Source: Ancylomarina longa
Lineage (GTDB): Bacteria; Bacteroidota; Bacteroidia; Bacteroidales; Marinifilaceae
Direction: 5' to 3'
NCBI RefSeq assembly: GCF_003996985.1
Contig: NZ_RJJX01000013.1
Span: forward strand, 27,123-91,122
Length of the DNA stretch: 64,000 nt
Every line of letters starts with the position of its first letter. Position 1 is the stretch's first letter. The position numbers and the translations under genes are program-made. The notes beneath the pieces were generated by a model. The model did no database searches. It had not been told where the DNA came from and worked only from the letters and a program-made list of their open reading frames with translations. This document shows positions 52,746-62,568 of the stretch, piece after piece.

Positions 52746-53817
52746 GATCAAATTTAAAAAGAAGTTATACAATATTGGTGGCTATTTTATTGCTAGTATA
52801 TTGATATGGATGATCGCATTTTATTTGTTGGTCTTATTTCAATTAAGCGATAGTAGTGAAATATCAATACTAAATACGGTAAGTTTAAAAAACTCATCTT
52901 TGGCGGGAGTCTTCTCTGGATTAATATGGGGGTTGATATTCAAAATTACACATCCGGTACGTCACAAAATTCCTACTTATTGGCTTTCTGTTTTAGTTCT
53001 TTTCTCCATAAATATTCTAAGTGCCTTCCTATTAGTTTATTGTTTTTATCATTTGAATGGTATTTTCACAATGATTTATTTTCCTCCCCAATATTCAAAA
53101 TTAGAGTATTTATATACATCGAAATTATTTTATGCGATTTTATCTTATTTCTTCATCGTGGGTACACTTATCGAAATCTTTCATGATATCGATCGAAAAT
53201 TTGGAAGGGGAGTATTAATGAAATTTTTATTAGGACGCTATTTCAAACCTAAGGAGGAGGATCGAATATTTTTGTTTATGGATTTAAAATCTTCGACTTA
53301 TTATGCCGAAAAATTGGGGCATTTTAAATACAGTAGGTTAATACAGGATTGTTTTAGAGATATTTCCAGTGCTGTAATCAAGAATAAAGCACATATTTAT
53401 CAGTTTGTTGGTGACGAAGTGGTTTTAACCTGGAAGTTGAAAGAAGGAATCGAAAAGATAAGATGTATTCAGGTTTTTTATGATTTTAATAATTCGCTGG
53501 AAAAGCACAAAGATTACTATCAGGAACATTATGGTATGGTTCCAATCTTTAAAGCGGGTGTGCATTCCGGTAAAGTTATGGTAGCAGAAGTTGGAGATAT
53601 AAAATCTGAAATTGCATATCACGGAGATGCGATAAATACTGCATCCCGAATTCAAAGTATGTGCAATAATTACAAAACCAGATTTCTTATTTCAGGTGAT
53701 TTATTAACTTCCATATTAGATAAAAATAGCTTTGATAAAGAGTATTCACATATTGGAAATGTATTGCTCATAGGGAAACAAAAATCTACCGATTTATTTA
53801 GTTTACACTTCAATTAA
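52738..53817 (+). CDS. membrane class III adenylate/guanylate cyclase
   Basis: 359 residues. Four membrane helices (near 15-35, 56-72, 83-104 and 129-147) are followed by one cyclase homology domain (~173-355). The metal aspartates are Asp182 (LFMDLKSST) and Asp226 (FVGDEVV). HGDAINTASRIQ carries the transition-state Asn/Arg pair, and FKAGVHSGKV is also typical. It would make cAMP (or cGMP) as a dimer. The last 4 bp overlap the end of the convergent hybrid kinase gene. Confidence 0.88.
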   Translation: MNKIKFKKKLYNIGGYFIASILIWMIAFYLLVLFQLSDSSEISILNTVSLKNSSLAGVFSGLIWGLIFKITHPVRHKIPTYWLSVLVLFSINILSAFLLVYCFYHLNGIFTMIYFPPQYSKLEYLYTSKLFYAILSYFFIVGTLIEIFHDIDRKFGRGVLMKFLLGRYFKPKEEDRIFLFMDLKSSTYYAEKLGHFKYSRLIQDCFRDISSAVIKNKAHIYQFVGDEVVLTWKLKEGIEKIRCIQVFYDFNNSLEKHKDYYQEHYGMVPIFKAGVHSGKVMVAEVGDIKSEIAYHGDAINTASRIQSMCNNYKTRFLISGDLLTSILDKNSFDKEYSHIGNVLLIGKQKSTDLFSLHFN

Positions 53818-56645
53818 GCTTCTAGCTTTTCGTTTTTCTTGATGTATTTGTTGATGGTATCCAATAATTTACCTTCATCAAAAGGTTTGGCAATAAAATC
53901 ATCGCAACCTGCCTCCATACTTTTATTACGATCTTCTCTAAACGCATTTGCGGTTTGAGCAATTATCGGAAGATTATCTCTCATTTTTTTTATGGATTGT
54001 GTAGCTTCTAAACCGTTAATATCCGGAAGCCTTAAATCCATTAATACCAAATTAATAGTTGGATTTCGTAAACTTAGTTCAATCGCTTTGTTGCCAGAAA
54101 TGGTATGCAATATTTTAACCTTAGTTGGTTTGAGTGCAGCTTTAATATATTTGTAATTGGTCTCGTCATCCTCCACAACCAGAATCAACTTATCAGCCCA
54201 CTGATAGTCTTTTTTTTTAGATTTGACATCAGATAAGGCCGCTAATTCTATTGGTTTGTAGGGGATTGTAAAGTAGAAGGTAGTTCCATTATCTTCCATC
54301 GTTTTCATTCTGATTTTGCCACCCATCAGTTCTACAAATCCTTTTGAGATAGCAAGGCCAAGACCTGTTCCACCATATTTACGTGTAAAAGATTCTTCTA
54401 CCTGCCGGAATCTCTCAAAGATAATTTCTCTTTTTTCTTTAGGAATACCAATCCCAGTATCCTTCACATAGAACTCAAGAAAATTGCTTTCAAGTAATTT
54501 GTATCCAAATTCTATTCGACCCGATGAGGTGAATTTAAAAGCATTATTCAACAAATTAATCAGTACTTGCTTTAATTTTCTTTCTTCGGTAATCACTATA
54601 GCTTTTTTGTTAGGTAAGGACTTGCTTACCTTAAATTCTATTTCATCATCGGCAGTATTTTCTTTGCTGAATTGCATGTGAAGGTCGTCGAGAAGCACAT
54701 TCACAGAACATTGTGTTTCTTTAACAATCGTCTGGCCGGCATCTAGCTTAGAAATATCAAGAATATCATTAATAATTTTAAGCAACTGGTTAGAACTCTT
54801 GTAAATAATATCAATATAAGTATTGTGCTGATCGTCGCTCTTACCGGGTTTGCGCAGCATATCGGCAAAACCAATAATACCATTCATTGGAGTTCTAATT
54901 TCATGCGACATATTGGCAAGAAAAGCCGATTTTAAACGATCACTTTCTTCCGCTTTCTCTTTTGATTTTACCAGTTCCTGCTGGGTATTAATGATGGTTG
55001 TGATATCATTAATAATAATCATAGATGAAGTGTCGAGAGGAACCATGAAAAATTCACAATGTCGGAGGTCACCGGTTTTTGTATAGATGTCAAGCTCTTG
55101 CTTAGGGATGTCTGAATTTTCTTTTTGGGCTTTCTTAACTGCTAAATCCCATATTTTCCGCACCTTTTCGCGATACTCAATATCCGGGAAACATTTCATA
55201 TACCAATCTTCTGCTGTCTTGATATCTTGAAGAGTATAACCAAATAATTCGATAAATTTGTCGTTGAAATATTCAATATTTTGTTGATCGTCGGCAATTA
55301 CAATTGGTAGAGGCGATTTGTAAATCATTTTCTTTAATCTGCGCTCGCTTTGTATGATGGCTTGTTGGGCATGTTTTCGTTCGGTAATGTCGCGGGCAGT
55401 TGATAGAATGACATGCTTTCCTTTTAAGGTCACAAGTTGGTTAACGGTCTCCATTGGAGTTGTTTTACCATACTTGGAAATAAAAATTTGCTCAGTAAGA
55501 AACTGCTTCTCGCGGGTTAATCTTTTTATAGAATTTTCCACGTAGTCAGCATCGAGATCCTGAATGAAATCCTGTATGGAGAGGTTGAGTAGTTCCTCTT
55601 TCGAGTAGCCTAGCAGAATACAAGCGGTGTCATTGGCTTCAATAATTTTTGAATTACCATTACCAAGATATTCATTTACCAGAATTATATCTGTACTACC
55701 ATTAATCAAATTCCGGTATTTTTCTTCACTTGCTGCAAGAGCAGTAGTTCGTTTGGCAACACGATCCTCTAACTTCTCATTAAAGAGTCTCAGCTTTTCA
55801 GAATATTCATGAATTTCTCGATATTGCTCACGTATGGTTTCTTCCCCTTTTTCTCTTTCTGTTATCTCGTTTTGTAGTTTGGTATAGGTTTCTGTGAGTT
55901 CAGTTATGGAGCGATCGAGTAGATATTCTTCACTCATTCGTTGCGCAGAACCATATCCTTGCCCCTGATAAATTGCTTGTGCTTTATATATGAATTTTTT
56001 AATCGGTCTTGAAATACTATCAGAAATAAAATAGGTAATAACTAAACTGGCTATAACTATTAGAATAGATATGATGGTAAACCAGAATATAGTTTTTTGA
56101 TGAGTTTCCGAAGCTTCTCTATAACTGGTAGTTGCCATGTTCTCAGCAAAATCAGTCATTACCTTGGTTTTTTCTTTTAATTTATTCAGATGTGCAGTAG
56201 CAATACCGTCTACCATTTGTTTTGCTGTAAGCTCTTTTCCACTAACCTTTAAATCAATTATCTGATTTCTGATTTTCTCCCATTCAACAAAGGTGTGATA
56301 TGCAATTCCCACATCCCGTTTATCGCCTAAAAATCGATTGAAGACGGTATCGAATTCGGTCATAACTTTAAGATGATAAAGATTGATGGTATCAATAGCC
56401 TGATCGAATTGTTCTTGTGTATTTGCCAAAAGAATATCCTTCATGGCACTTTCCATAATCTGAATGTGAGTATTGATATCTCTTACGCTATTACTCACAG
56501 TATAAGTGTGGTTATAGATAAATTCAGATTCTTCTCTTAAGTTTTTTAGTTGGTAAATAGAGAGGACAACAAATGATACCGTAAACAGTAGAATTAGTCC
56601 GAAGCCAGCAAGCACTCGGGTGCGGAATTTCATTTTATTTAGCAT
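53814..56645 (-). CDS. membrane hybrid histidine kinase with two PAS domains
   Basis: 943 residues. TM1 (11-30) and TM2 (187-207) flank a helical bundle sensor (~35-180). HAMP (~208-262), a coiled coil (262-305), PAS 1 (~307-425), PAS 2 (~430-552) and HisKA with His581 (FLANMSHEIRTPMNG) follow. HATPase_c (INLLNNAFKFTSSG, GGTGLGLAISKGF) and a C-terminal receiver (LILVVEDDETNYKYI, LVLMDLRLPDING) complete it. No DNA-binding output is attached and no response regulator gene is adjacent. Stimulus unknown. Confidence 0.92.
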   Translation of the reverse strand: MLNKMKFRTRVLAGFGLILLFTVSFVVLSIYQLKNLREESEFIYNHTYTVSNSVRDINTHIQIMESAMKDILLANTQEQFDQAIDTINLYHLKVMTEFDTVFNRFLGDKRDVGIAYHTFVEWEKIRNQIIDLKVSGKELTAKQMVDGIATAHLNKLKEKTKVMTDFAENMATTSYREASETHQKTIFWFTIISILIVIASLVITYFISDSISRPIKKFIYKAQAIYQGQGYGSAQRMSEEYLLDRSITELTETYTKLQNEITEREKGEETIREQYREIHEYSEKLRLFNEKLEDRVAKRTTALAASEEKYRNLINGSTDIILVNEYLGNGNSKIIEANDTACILLGYSKEELLNLSIQDFIQDLDADYVENSIKRLTREKQFLTEQIFISKYGKTTPMETVNQLVTLKGKHVILSTARDITERKHAQQAIIQSERRLKKMIYKSPLPIVIADDQQNIEYFNDKFIELFGYTLQDIKTAEDWYMKCFPDIEYREKVRKIWDLAVKKAQKENSDIPKQELDIYTKTGDLRHCEFFMVPLDTSSMIIINDITTIINTQQELVKSKEKAEESDRLKSAFLANMSHEIRTPMNGIIGFADMLRKPGKSDDQHNTYIDIIYKSSNQLLKIINDILDISKLDAGQTIVKETQCSVNVLLDDLHMQFSKENTADDEIEFKVSKSLPNKKAIVITEERKLKQVLINLLNNAFKFTSSGRIEFGYKLLESNFLEFYVKDTGIGIPKEKREIIFERFRQVEESFTRKYGGTGLGLAISKGFVELMGGKIRMKTMEDNGTTFYFTIPYKPIELAALSDVKSKKKDYQWADKLILVVEDDETNYKYIKAALKPTKVKILHTISGNKAIELSLRNPTINLVLMDLRLPDINGLEATQSIKKMRDNLPIIAQTANAFREDRNKSMEAGCDDFIAKPFDEGKLLDTINKYIKKNEKLEA

Positions 56646-56792
56646 GAAACCTCAACGTGTTTTAGTGTGTAATATCGTGGTGGTTGAGCGCCACATTGAA
56701 TCGCATTTGTTTCTAAGTTAATTATTCTGATGGATTTACACAAGATTTTTGATAAAGCTAAGGTTATTGCTTATGTAGAGAAGAAATCAGGC

Positions 56793-56823
56793 AATAAAAA
56801 AGGCAACTCAAAATGAGTTGCCT
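56793..56823 (-). terminator. terminator of the rnf operon
   Basis: A 9-bp stem GGCAACTCA / TGAGTTGCC with an AAA loop, followed on the minus strand by a T-run, 27 bp after the rnfA stop. Confidence 0.9.
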
Positions 56824-56849
56824 GGGAAATATAATGAATTGATTTTTGA

Positions 56850-57422
56850 TTACACAATTCCTGAAAAGCCCATGAAGGCCATTGCAAGTAATCCTGCAAC
56901 GATTAATGCTGCGGGAGTTCCTTTAATACCTTTAGGCAGATCAACCATATCTAAATGTTCTCTTAAGCCAGCAAAAATAACAAGTGCCAAACCAAAACCA
57001 ATGGCAGTAGATCCGGAAAATACTACCGCTTCCATAAGATCGTAGTTTTTTTGAATGGTCAAAATAGCCACACCTAAAATAGCACAGTTAGTGGTGATCA
57101 AAGGAAGGAAAACACCTAGAGCCTGATATAAAGCAGGACTCACCTTTTTTAAGATAATCTCAACTAACTGAACCAAGGCTGCAATTACCAGAATAAAAGT
57201 AATGGTTTGCATGAAGCCAATACCAAAAGGATCCAGTATGTTTTTTTGAATTAAATAGGTTACAATCGTAGCCAGAATCATTACAAAAGTTACTGCACTC
57301 GACATACCTACAGCTGTAGATACTTTCTTGGAAACACCCAAAAATGGACAAATTCCCAGGAATTGAGCTAGCACAACATTATTTACGAATATGGCTGATA
57401 TAATTATAATAATAAATTCCAT
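56850..57422 (-). CDS. rnfA: Rnf electron transport complex subunit A
   Basis: 190 residues with six membrane helices. [29 protein letters not shown] with its conserved Cys and [17 protein letters not shown] are strongly conserved RnfA features. It pairs with RnfE in antiparallel orientation as a membrane core of the Rnf complex, which couples electron flow between ferredoxin and NAD+ to Na+ or H+ transport. Last gene of the operon, 12 bp after rnfE. Confidence 0.96.
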   Translation of the reverse strand: MEFIIIIISAIFVNNVVLAQFLGICPFLGVSKKVSTAVGMSSAVTFVMILATIVTYLIQKNILDPFGIGFMQTITFILVIAALVQLVEIILKKVSPALYQALGVFLPLITTNCAILGVAILTIQKNYDLMEAVVFSGSTAIGFGLALVIFAGLREHLDMVDLPKGIKGTPAALIVAGLLAMAFMGFSGIV

Positions 57423-57434
57423 GGTAATTTTTAT

Positions 57435-58019
57435 TTATGCTTTTTTAATGCGATTAATAATAGCAATTAGGTATCCCAATGCAATGAAAGCACCTGGAGC
57501 CAGAACAAATATCAGCATACCGTAATTATCACTATAAAGAGAAATGCCAAAGATTTTACCACTGCCTAAGAATTCACGAATAGAACCTAAAAGTGTTAAT
57601 GCCATCGAGAATCCTAAACCCATACCTGCACCATCTAAGATAGATGGTAAAACTTTGTTTTTAGAAGCAAAAGCTTCTGCGCGACCTAATACGATACAGT
57701 TTACTACAATAAGAGGAATGAAAACACCTAATTGAATAAACAATGTGGGAGTATAAGCCTCCATTAGAAAACTGATGATGGTAACAAATGCTGCAATAAT
57801 CACAATAAATGAAGGGATCTTCACTTTATCCGGAATCTGCGAACTAACCATTGAAATTACCATATTCGACATGATAAGAACAAAAGCTGTGGCTAAACCC
57901 ATTCCCAGGCCATTAATTGCCGAGGATGTTACACCCAAAGTAGGGCACATTCCAAGTAGCAATACAAAAGTTGGATTTTCTTTAATAAATCCTTTGGTGA
58001 AATGTTGTAAGTTACTCAT
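57435..58019 (-). CDS. rnfE: Rnf electron transport complex subunit E
   Basis: 194 residues with six helices. NPTFVLLLGMCPTLGVTSSAINGLGMG and FIPLIVVNCIVLGRAEAFASKN mark RnfE; the two Cys in the membrane correspond to those thought to bind the [2Fe-2S] centre with RnfA. Its start overlaps the rnfG stop by 8 bp. Confidence 0.96.
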   Translation of the reverse strand: MSNLQHFTKGFIKENPTFVLLLGMCPTLGVTSSAINGLGMGLATAFVLIMSNMVISMVSSQIPDKVKIPSFIVIIAAFVTIISFLMEAYTPTLFIQLGVFIPLIVVNCIVLGRAEAFASKNKVLPSILDGAGMGLGFSMALTLLGSIREFLGSGKIFGISLYSDNYGMLIFVLAPGAFIALGYLIAIINRIKKA

Positions 58020-58632
58020 TGCTTACCTCCTCCTTCTTTTGATTTTTTTTCATATACTCGTTATAGCCAGTCCGAATGGCATCTAAAAATGCTCTGGAAC
58101 TAATTGTTGCTGCGGTTATCGCATCAATATCTCCACCATCTTTGCTTACAGTGAAGTTTACTGTTCCCGGATTTTTATTAATAATGCTGGATTTTTCACG
58201 TGCTGGATCCGTAGGTTTAAACCATTTTACCATCTTGGTTCCTAATCCCGGGGTTTCTTTGTGTTCTAAAACCGAATAATTGTACACGGTTCCATCAGGT
58301 TTAAAACCAACCATTACCCATACATTTCCACCAAATCCTTTACTAGTGAATGTTTTAACTGCAGTACCGACTAATTTTCCATCTTTTTTAGCAGGATAAA
58401 ATTCTAGAGTGTCCTTTTCGTTTATTCCAACTTTATAGGCTTCTTCACTAGGATTATTATCAAATGCAGGAACAACTTCCTTTATTGCATTCAGTTTTTT
58501 TGCCAGCTTAGCAGCGGCAATTGGTTCTTTGGTGATTTCGTAAACTCCACCCAAAGCAGCAGAAGCTACTAGTGTTACAACAAATAACACCAGAACCATA
58601 TTTATAAATGTTGATTCTCTTTTCTCAGCCAT
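58012..58632 (-). CDS. rnfG: Rnf electron transport complex subunit G
   Basis: 206 residues. One N-terminal membrane helix (FINMVLVLFVVTLVASAALGG) precedes a periplasmic FMN domain. The covalent flavin threonine is expected at Thr176 in DAITAATISSRAF, where the usual SGAT motif reads TAAT. GKGFGGNVWVMVGF and HKETPGLG are the other conserved parts. Between rnfD (2 bp) and rnfE (overlap). Confidence 0.94.
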   Translation of the reverse strand: MAEKRESTFINMVLVLFVVTLVASAALGGVYEITKEPIAAAKLAKKLNAIKEVVPAFDNNPSEEAYKVGINEKDTLEFYPAKKDGKLVGTAVKTFTSKGFGGNVWVMVGFKPDGTVYNYSVLEHKETPGLGTKMVKWFKPTDPAREKSSIINKNPGTVNFTVSKDGGDIDAITAATISSRAFLDAIRTGYNEYMKKNQKKEEVSNE

Positions 58633-58634
58633 GA

Positions 58635-59630
58635 TTATTTCCTTTTTTCACCGAAACGTTTAGGTTTAATGTATGCATTAATTAAAGGAACAAATGCATT
58701 CATAATTAGAATAGCAAAAGATACTCCTTCGGGATATGCTCCAAAAGCACGGATTATAACTGTTAAAAATCCAATTCCGATACCATATATGATCATTCCT
58801 TTATTCGACATAGGCGAGGTAACGTAGTCAGTAGCCATAAAAATAGCTCCCAGAAGCAAACCTCCACTTAATAGTTGGAACATAGGTCCAGCATATGCTT
58901 CAGGATTTGCTAAATGAAGAATACCTGAAAATATTGCTACAGTAGCCAGAATGGTAATTGGGATGTGCCAGCTAATGATTTTTTTCGCGAGCATATAAAA
59001 TAATCCCAAGATTAAAGCTGCACCGGCGATCTCACCCATTGATCCACCCATATTACCCAGGAACATATCCATATTGGAAGGTACATGAGGCATCAAACTG
59101 GAAAGTGCTTCTCCTTTTTTCAATCCCTCTTTGATAAGAGCAAGAGGAGTAGCAGCTGTTTCAGCATCGAAATAAGAAGTGCTAAATCCTAAAGGTTTCG
59201 GCCAGCTTGTCATTTGAACCGGAAAGGAGATCAGTAGAAATACACGACCTACCAATGCTGGATTAAAAACATTGTTTCCCAATCCTCCAAAGGTCATTTT
59301 TCCAATTCCGATTGCAACTAAAGCTCCAATAATAATGATCCAGATAGGAAGATTAGCAGGAACATTAAATGCCAACAGCATACCTGTAATTAAAGCCGAA
59401 CCATCGTTAATAGTTGGTTCACCTTTAAGCAGGTATTTTTGTATGGTATATTCAAAAAGATAACAGGATGCTACAGCGGTTAGGGTAACGATAATGGCAC
59501 CCATGCCAAAGTAAACGAACGAAAAAACAAGCGCCGGAAGCATCGCAAAAACCACTCCATACATGTTTTTTTGTATGGTGTCTCCACTATGTACGTGTGG
59601 AGAAGGGGCGACAAGTACTTTGGTGTTCAT
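58635..59630 (-). CDS. rnfD: Rnf electron transport complex subunit D
   Basis: 331 residues with about nine to ten membrane helices, homologous to NqrB. The covalent FMN threonine is Thr161 in AETAATPLALIKEG. FGGLGNNVFNPALVGRVFLL and DYVTSPMSNKGMIIYG are typical. It starts 119 bp after rnfC; that spacer contains the short AAGTACTTAA-like repeats. Confidence 0.95.
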   Translation of the reverse strand: MNTKVLVAPSPHVHSGDTIQKNMYGVVFAMLPALVFSFVYFGMGAIIVTLTAVASCYLFEYTIQKYLLKGEPTINDGSALITGMLLAFNVPANLPIWIIIIGALVAIGIGKMTFGGLGNNVFNPALVGRVFLLISFPVQMTSWPKPLGFSTSYFDAETAATPLALIKEGLKKGEALSSLMPHVPSNMDMFLGNMGGSMGEIAGAALILGLFYMLAKKIISWHIPITILATVAIFSGILHLANPEAYAGPMFQLLSGGLLLGAIFMATDYVTSPMSNKGMIIYGIGIGFLTVIIRAFGAYPEGVSFAILIMNAFVPLINAYIKPKRFGEKRK

Positions 59631-59667
59631 ATTTATTATTTGTTAATTAATTTTCAATTTATTCATT

Positions 59668-59745
59668 CCAGTACTTAAAGTTTGTAAGTTAAAAGTACTT
59701 CGGATTGTTATTGTTAAAGTATTTTAAGTACTTAAGGCACTTAAA
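59668..59745. repeat. AAGTACTTAA-like short repeats between rnfC and rnfD
   Basis: Near-palindromic 10-mers occur several times: AGTACTTAAA, AAAGTACTTC, AAGTATTTTAAGTACTTAAG and GGCACTTAAAATA. They fill most of the 119-bp spacer. The same words recur on the other side of rnfC. Confidence 0.65.
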
Positions 59746-59749
59746 ATAT

Positions 59750-61078
59750 TTATTTTCTGGATCTCATAATTTGTCCCACTCTTCCTTTTCCCAATCGGAT
59801 ATAGTCCAAAAGTGGACGATTTGCAGGGCAAGTAAAACTACAGGAACCACATTCGATACAATCCATTACGGCATCTTTCTCCAATCTCTCGTAGTTTTTC
59901 TTCTCAGCCAAAACCATCAATAAGAATGGTTCTAAACCCATCGGACAAACAGATACACATTTACCGCATCGGATACAGTTTTTACTGTCTTTACGAATTG
60001 CTTCTTCGCGAGGTAAAAGCAATAATCCCGAACTTCCTTTGGTTAAAGGAACCTCAAGGTTGGATAATGCTTTTCCCATCATCGGACCGCCACCAATCAC
60101 TTTACCAGTATCTTCAGGTAATCCGCCAGCAGCATCAATCAAATCATGAACAGGAGTTCCGATTCTGAATTTCCAGTTCGAAGGATTTTGTAATGATTTT
60201 CCGGTAATGGTAGCAACACGCTCAATTAGTGGTTTGTTTTTTTGAACTGCTTCGTAAACAGCAAGGGAAGTCCCTACATTTTGAACCACAGCGCCCACCT
60301 CAATAGGAAGTGCTCCGGATGGAACTTCGCGTTTGATAGTAGCAGCAATCAGCTGTTTTTCCCCCCCTTGAGGGTATTGTGTTTTTAAAGGACAAATCTC
60401 TATTCCCTGATAGTTGGCTGCCAGTTTTGTGAGATGAGCAATGGCATCAGGTTTGTTATTTTCGATTCCGACGATGGCTCTTTTTACATCTAAAGCTTTC
60501 ATCAGGATTTGAGTACCAACCAGTACTTCGTCTCCTTTTTCCAACATTACGCGGTGGTCAGAAGTAAGATAAGGTTCGCATTCCACTGCATTGATGATTA
60601 AAACCTCGGCCGTTTTTCCCGGAGGAACCGATAGTTTTACATGAGCAGGGAAAGTAGCTCCACCCAATCCAACAATACCGGCATCGGCTATCTTTTTTAT
60701 AATCTCCTCTTTGCTTGCAGTAATCTCTTTAAGCAAATCTTCGCTGCGGTCGATTTCTTCCATCCACTCATCGCCATCTACTTTAATGATGATAGCGGTT
60801 CTTCTAAAACCAGTTCCATCAACAATAGCATCTATTTTGAAAACTGTTCCCGAAACCGAAGAGTGAATATTTGCGGATACAAATCCGGATGATTTAGCGA
60901 TTAGCTGTCCTACTTTAACCTGGTCGTTCTTTTTAACAACAGGTGTAGCAGGTGCTCCAATATGTTGAGCAATTGGAATGCTAACCATTTGGGGTATTGG
61001 CAATACCTGGATTGCGCTGTCTGCCGACAATTTGTTCTCGGCTGGATGAATACCTCCTATAGAAAATGTTTTTAACAC
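59750..61078 (-). CDS. rnfC: Rnf electron transport complex subunit C
   Basis: 442 residues, a soluble NADH/flavin and Fe-S subunit. An N-terminal barrel-sandwich domain (PIAQHIGAPATPVVKKNDQVKVGQLIAKS) precedes the NuoF-like flavin/NADH fold (IADAGIVGLGGATFPAHVKL, INAVECEPYLTSDHRVM). Two [4Fe-4S] motifs follow: CIRCGKCVSVCPMGLEP and CIECGSCSFTCP. RnfC passes electrons between the [4Fe-4S] chain and NAD(H). Flanked on both sides by short-repeat spacers. Confidence 0.96.
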   Translation of the reverse strand: MLKTFSIGGIHPAENKLSADSAIQVLPIPQMVSIPIAQHIGAPATPVVKKNDQVKVGQLIAKSSGFVSANIHSSVSGTVFKIDAIVDGTGFRRTAIIIKVDGDEWMEEIDRSEDLLKEITASKEEIIKKIADAGIVGLGGATFPAHVKLSVPPGKTAEVLIINAVECEPYLTSDHRVMLEKGDEVLVGTQILMKALDVKRAIVGIENNKPDAIAHLTKLAANYQGIEICPLKTQYPQGGEKQLIAATIKREVPSGALPIEVGAVVQNVGTSLAVYEAVQKNKPLIERVATITGKSLQNPSNWKFRIGTPVHDLIDAAGGLPEDTGKVIGGGPMMGKALSNLEVPLTKGSSGLLLLPREEAIRKDSKNCIRCGKCVSVCPMGLEPFLLMVLAEKKNYERLEKDAVMDCIECGSCSFTCPANRPLLDYIRLGKGRVGQIMRSRK

Positions 61079-61095
61079 TGATGTTCCTCCTGTTT

Positions 61096-61200
61096 ATATT
61101 TAAGTGTCTTAAGTATTTATGAGTGCCTTGAGTTAAAAAATATCTAAAGTTATTTTACAACTTTAAGTACTCCTAAATACTTTAAACTCTAAGTACTTAA
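61096..61200. repeat. AAGTACTTAA-like short repeats between rnfB and rnfC
   Basis: Degenerate copies TTAAGTGTCTTAAGTATTTA, GAGTGCCTTGAGTTAA, TTTAAGTACTCC, AAATACTTTAAAC and TAAGTACTTA fill the 124-bp spacer. They match the repeats at 59668-59745. Confidence 0.65.
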
Positions 61201-61202
61201 TT

Positions 61203-62135
61203 TTATTTGTTATCAGATGTTTCTTCTTTCGAATCATTTGTTTTCGCCTCGGTTTGTGCTTTTGGGCTAACAACAGGTTTTACTGTTTTGGTATCGGCAG
61301 CAACCGGCTTTTCCTTGCGTGGTGGAAAATTTAGTTCATGAATTGCATGTGTTGGGCAAACAACCACACACTTTCTGCACAATCTACATTTATTGTAATC
61401 GATATAAGCCAAATTATTTTCAAGGGTAATGGCATCGAAAGGACATTCCTTTACACATTTACCGCAACCGATACAGGCAACACTACAAGCCTTTTTGGCT
61501 ACAGCACCTTTATCTTTGTTCACACACGAGACAAATATTCTGCGGCTTTTCGGACCTTTTTTACGAAGCTCGATAATGTCGTTAGGGCAAGCTTTTACAC
61601 AGGCACCACAGGAAACACACTTGTCTTCATCAATTACCGGAAGACCTGTTTCTTCATCCATATACATGGCGTCGAAATTACAGGCATCCACACATTCGCC
61701 AAGGCCTAAACAACCAAACTGACAACCAGTTTCTCCTCCGTAAAGCGATGCTGCTATAGAACAAGATGCTGCTCCATCGTAACTATTTGTTTTGGGACGA
61801 TTTTCACAGGTTCCGTTACAACGAACAACAGCAACCGTTGGTTCTGCTGCTTTTACTTCATGTCCTAAAATGGCACCTACATGGGCCATAACAGGTGCTC
61901 CACCCACAGGACAAAGAAAATTGTCGATATTATCGGCTTTTACCAATGCTTCGGCAAAACCTCTACATCCGGGATAACCGCACCCGCCACAATTTGCTGC
62001 AGGTAATGCTTCTTCCACCTCGTCGATGCGAGGATCTTCGTACACTTTGAATTTTTGTGCTACAAAATACAGTATGATAGCTGATGTAACGCCAATAGCA
62101 CACAAAGCCAGAATAGTGATGACTATAATGCTCAT
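61203..62135 (-). CDS. rnfB: Rnf electron transport complex subunit B (polyferredoxin)
   Basis: 310 residues. A membrane anchor (IIVITILALCAIGVTSAIILYFV) is followed by the RnfB Fe-S domain ANCGGCGYPGCRGFAEAL. Ferredoxin motifs then come in series: CQFGCLGLGECVDAC, CVSCGACVKACP, CIGCGKCVKECP and CRLCRKCVVVCP. A low-complexity Lys/Pro/Glu tail (~270-310) is disordered. RnfB takes electrons from reduced ferredoxin. It is 4 bp from the RseC-family gene. Confidence 0.96.
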   Translation of the reverse strand: MSIIVITILALCAIGVTSAIILYFVAQKFKVYEDPRIDEVEEALPAANCGGCGYPGCRGFAEALVKADNIDNFLCPVGGAPVMAHVGAILGHEVKAAEPTVAVVRCNGTCENRPKTNSYDGAASCSIAASLYGGETGCQFGCLGLGECVDACNFDAMYMDEETGLPVIDEDKCVSCGACVKACPNDIIELRKKGPKSRRIFVSCVNKDKGAVAKKACSVACIGCGKCVKECPFDAITLENNLAYIDYNKCRLCRKCVVVCPTHAIHELNFPPRKEKPVAADTKTVKPVVSPKAQTEAKTNDSKEETSDNK

Positions 62136-62139
62136 AGAA

Positions 62140-62568
62140 TTAAATGTTTACAATTTTTTCGATAGTAAATGAAAACGTTTTCTTTAATCGCCCTTTATAA
62201 AAGGACAATACGATATAATAAGGGAATAAAATGGCCAGAGCCAAAATTCCGCTGATTAGTTCACTGGATATAAGTATTGTTGAGATAAGAAGGGTAAGGA
62301 TTACCAAAACAAATGGAATTACATATGCCAAAGTCATTGCTAACCATCCCAAGGATTCCTGATAGGTGATTTTCACCCTTTCTCCCAGGCTGTATTGATT
62401 GCTGTAATCAACTATCTCAATTGATTTTTCCTTCATATCGGACATGCTGCAAGCACCTTTTGCATGACAAGCCGAACAGGCAGATACATTAATGATACCT
62501 ACCGTTATCTTACCATCCTCTATTTCGAGAATGCTCCCCTCGTGATCAATTTTACTGGGATTTTGCAT
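62140..62568 (-). CDS. RseC/MucC-family protein preceding rnfB
   Basis: 142 residues. The N-terminal cytosolic part has a Cys cluster CSACHAKGAC typical of SoxR-reducing system protein RseC. Two membrane helices follow (WLAMTLAYVIPFVLVILTLL, ISGILALAILFPYYIVLSFY). In many Bacteroidota and Firmicutes such a gene heads the rnf operon and is thought to help assemble or use the complex. Here it is 4 bp from rnfB and is the first gene of the operon. Confidence 0.88.
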   Translation of the reverse strand: MQNPSKIDHEGSILEIEDGKITVGIINVSACSACHAKGACSMSDMKEKSIEIVDYSNQYSLGERVKITYQESLGWLAMTLAYVIPFVLVILTLLISTILISSELISGILALAILFPYYIVLSFYKGRLKKTFSFTIEKIVNI

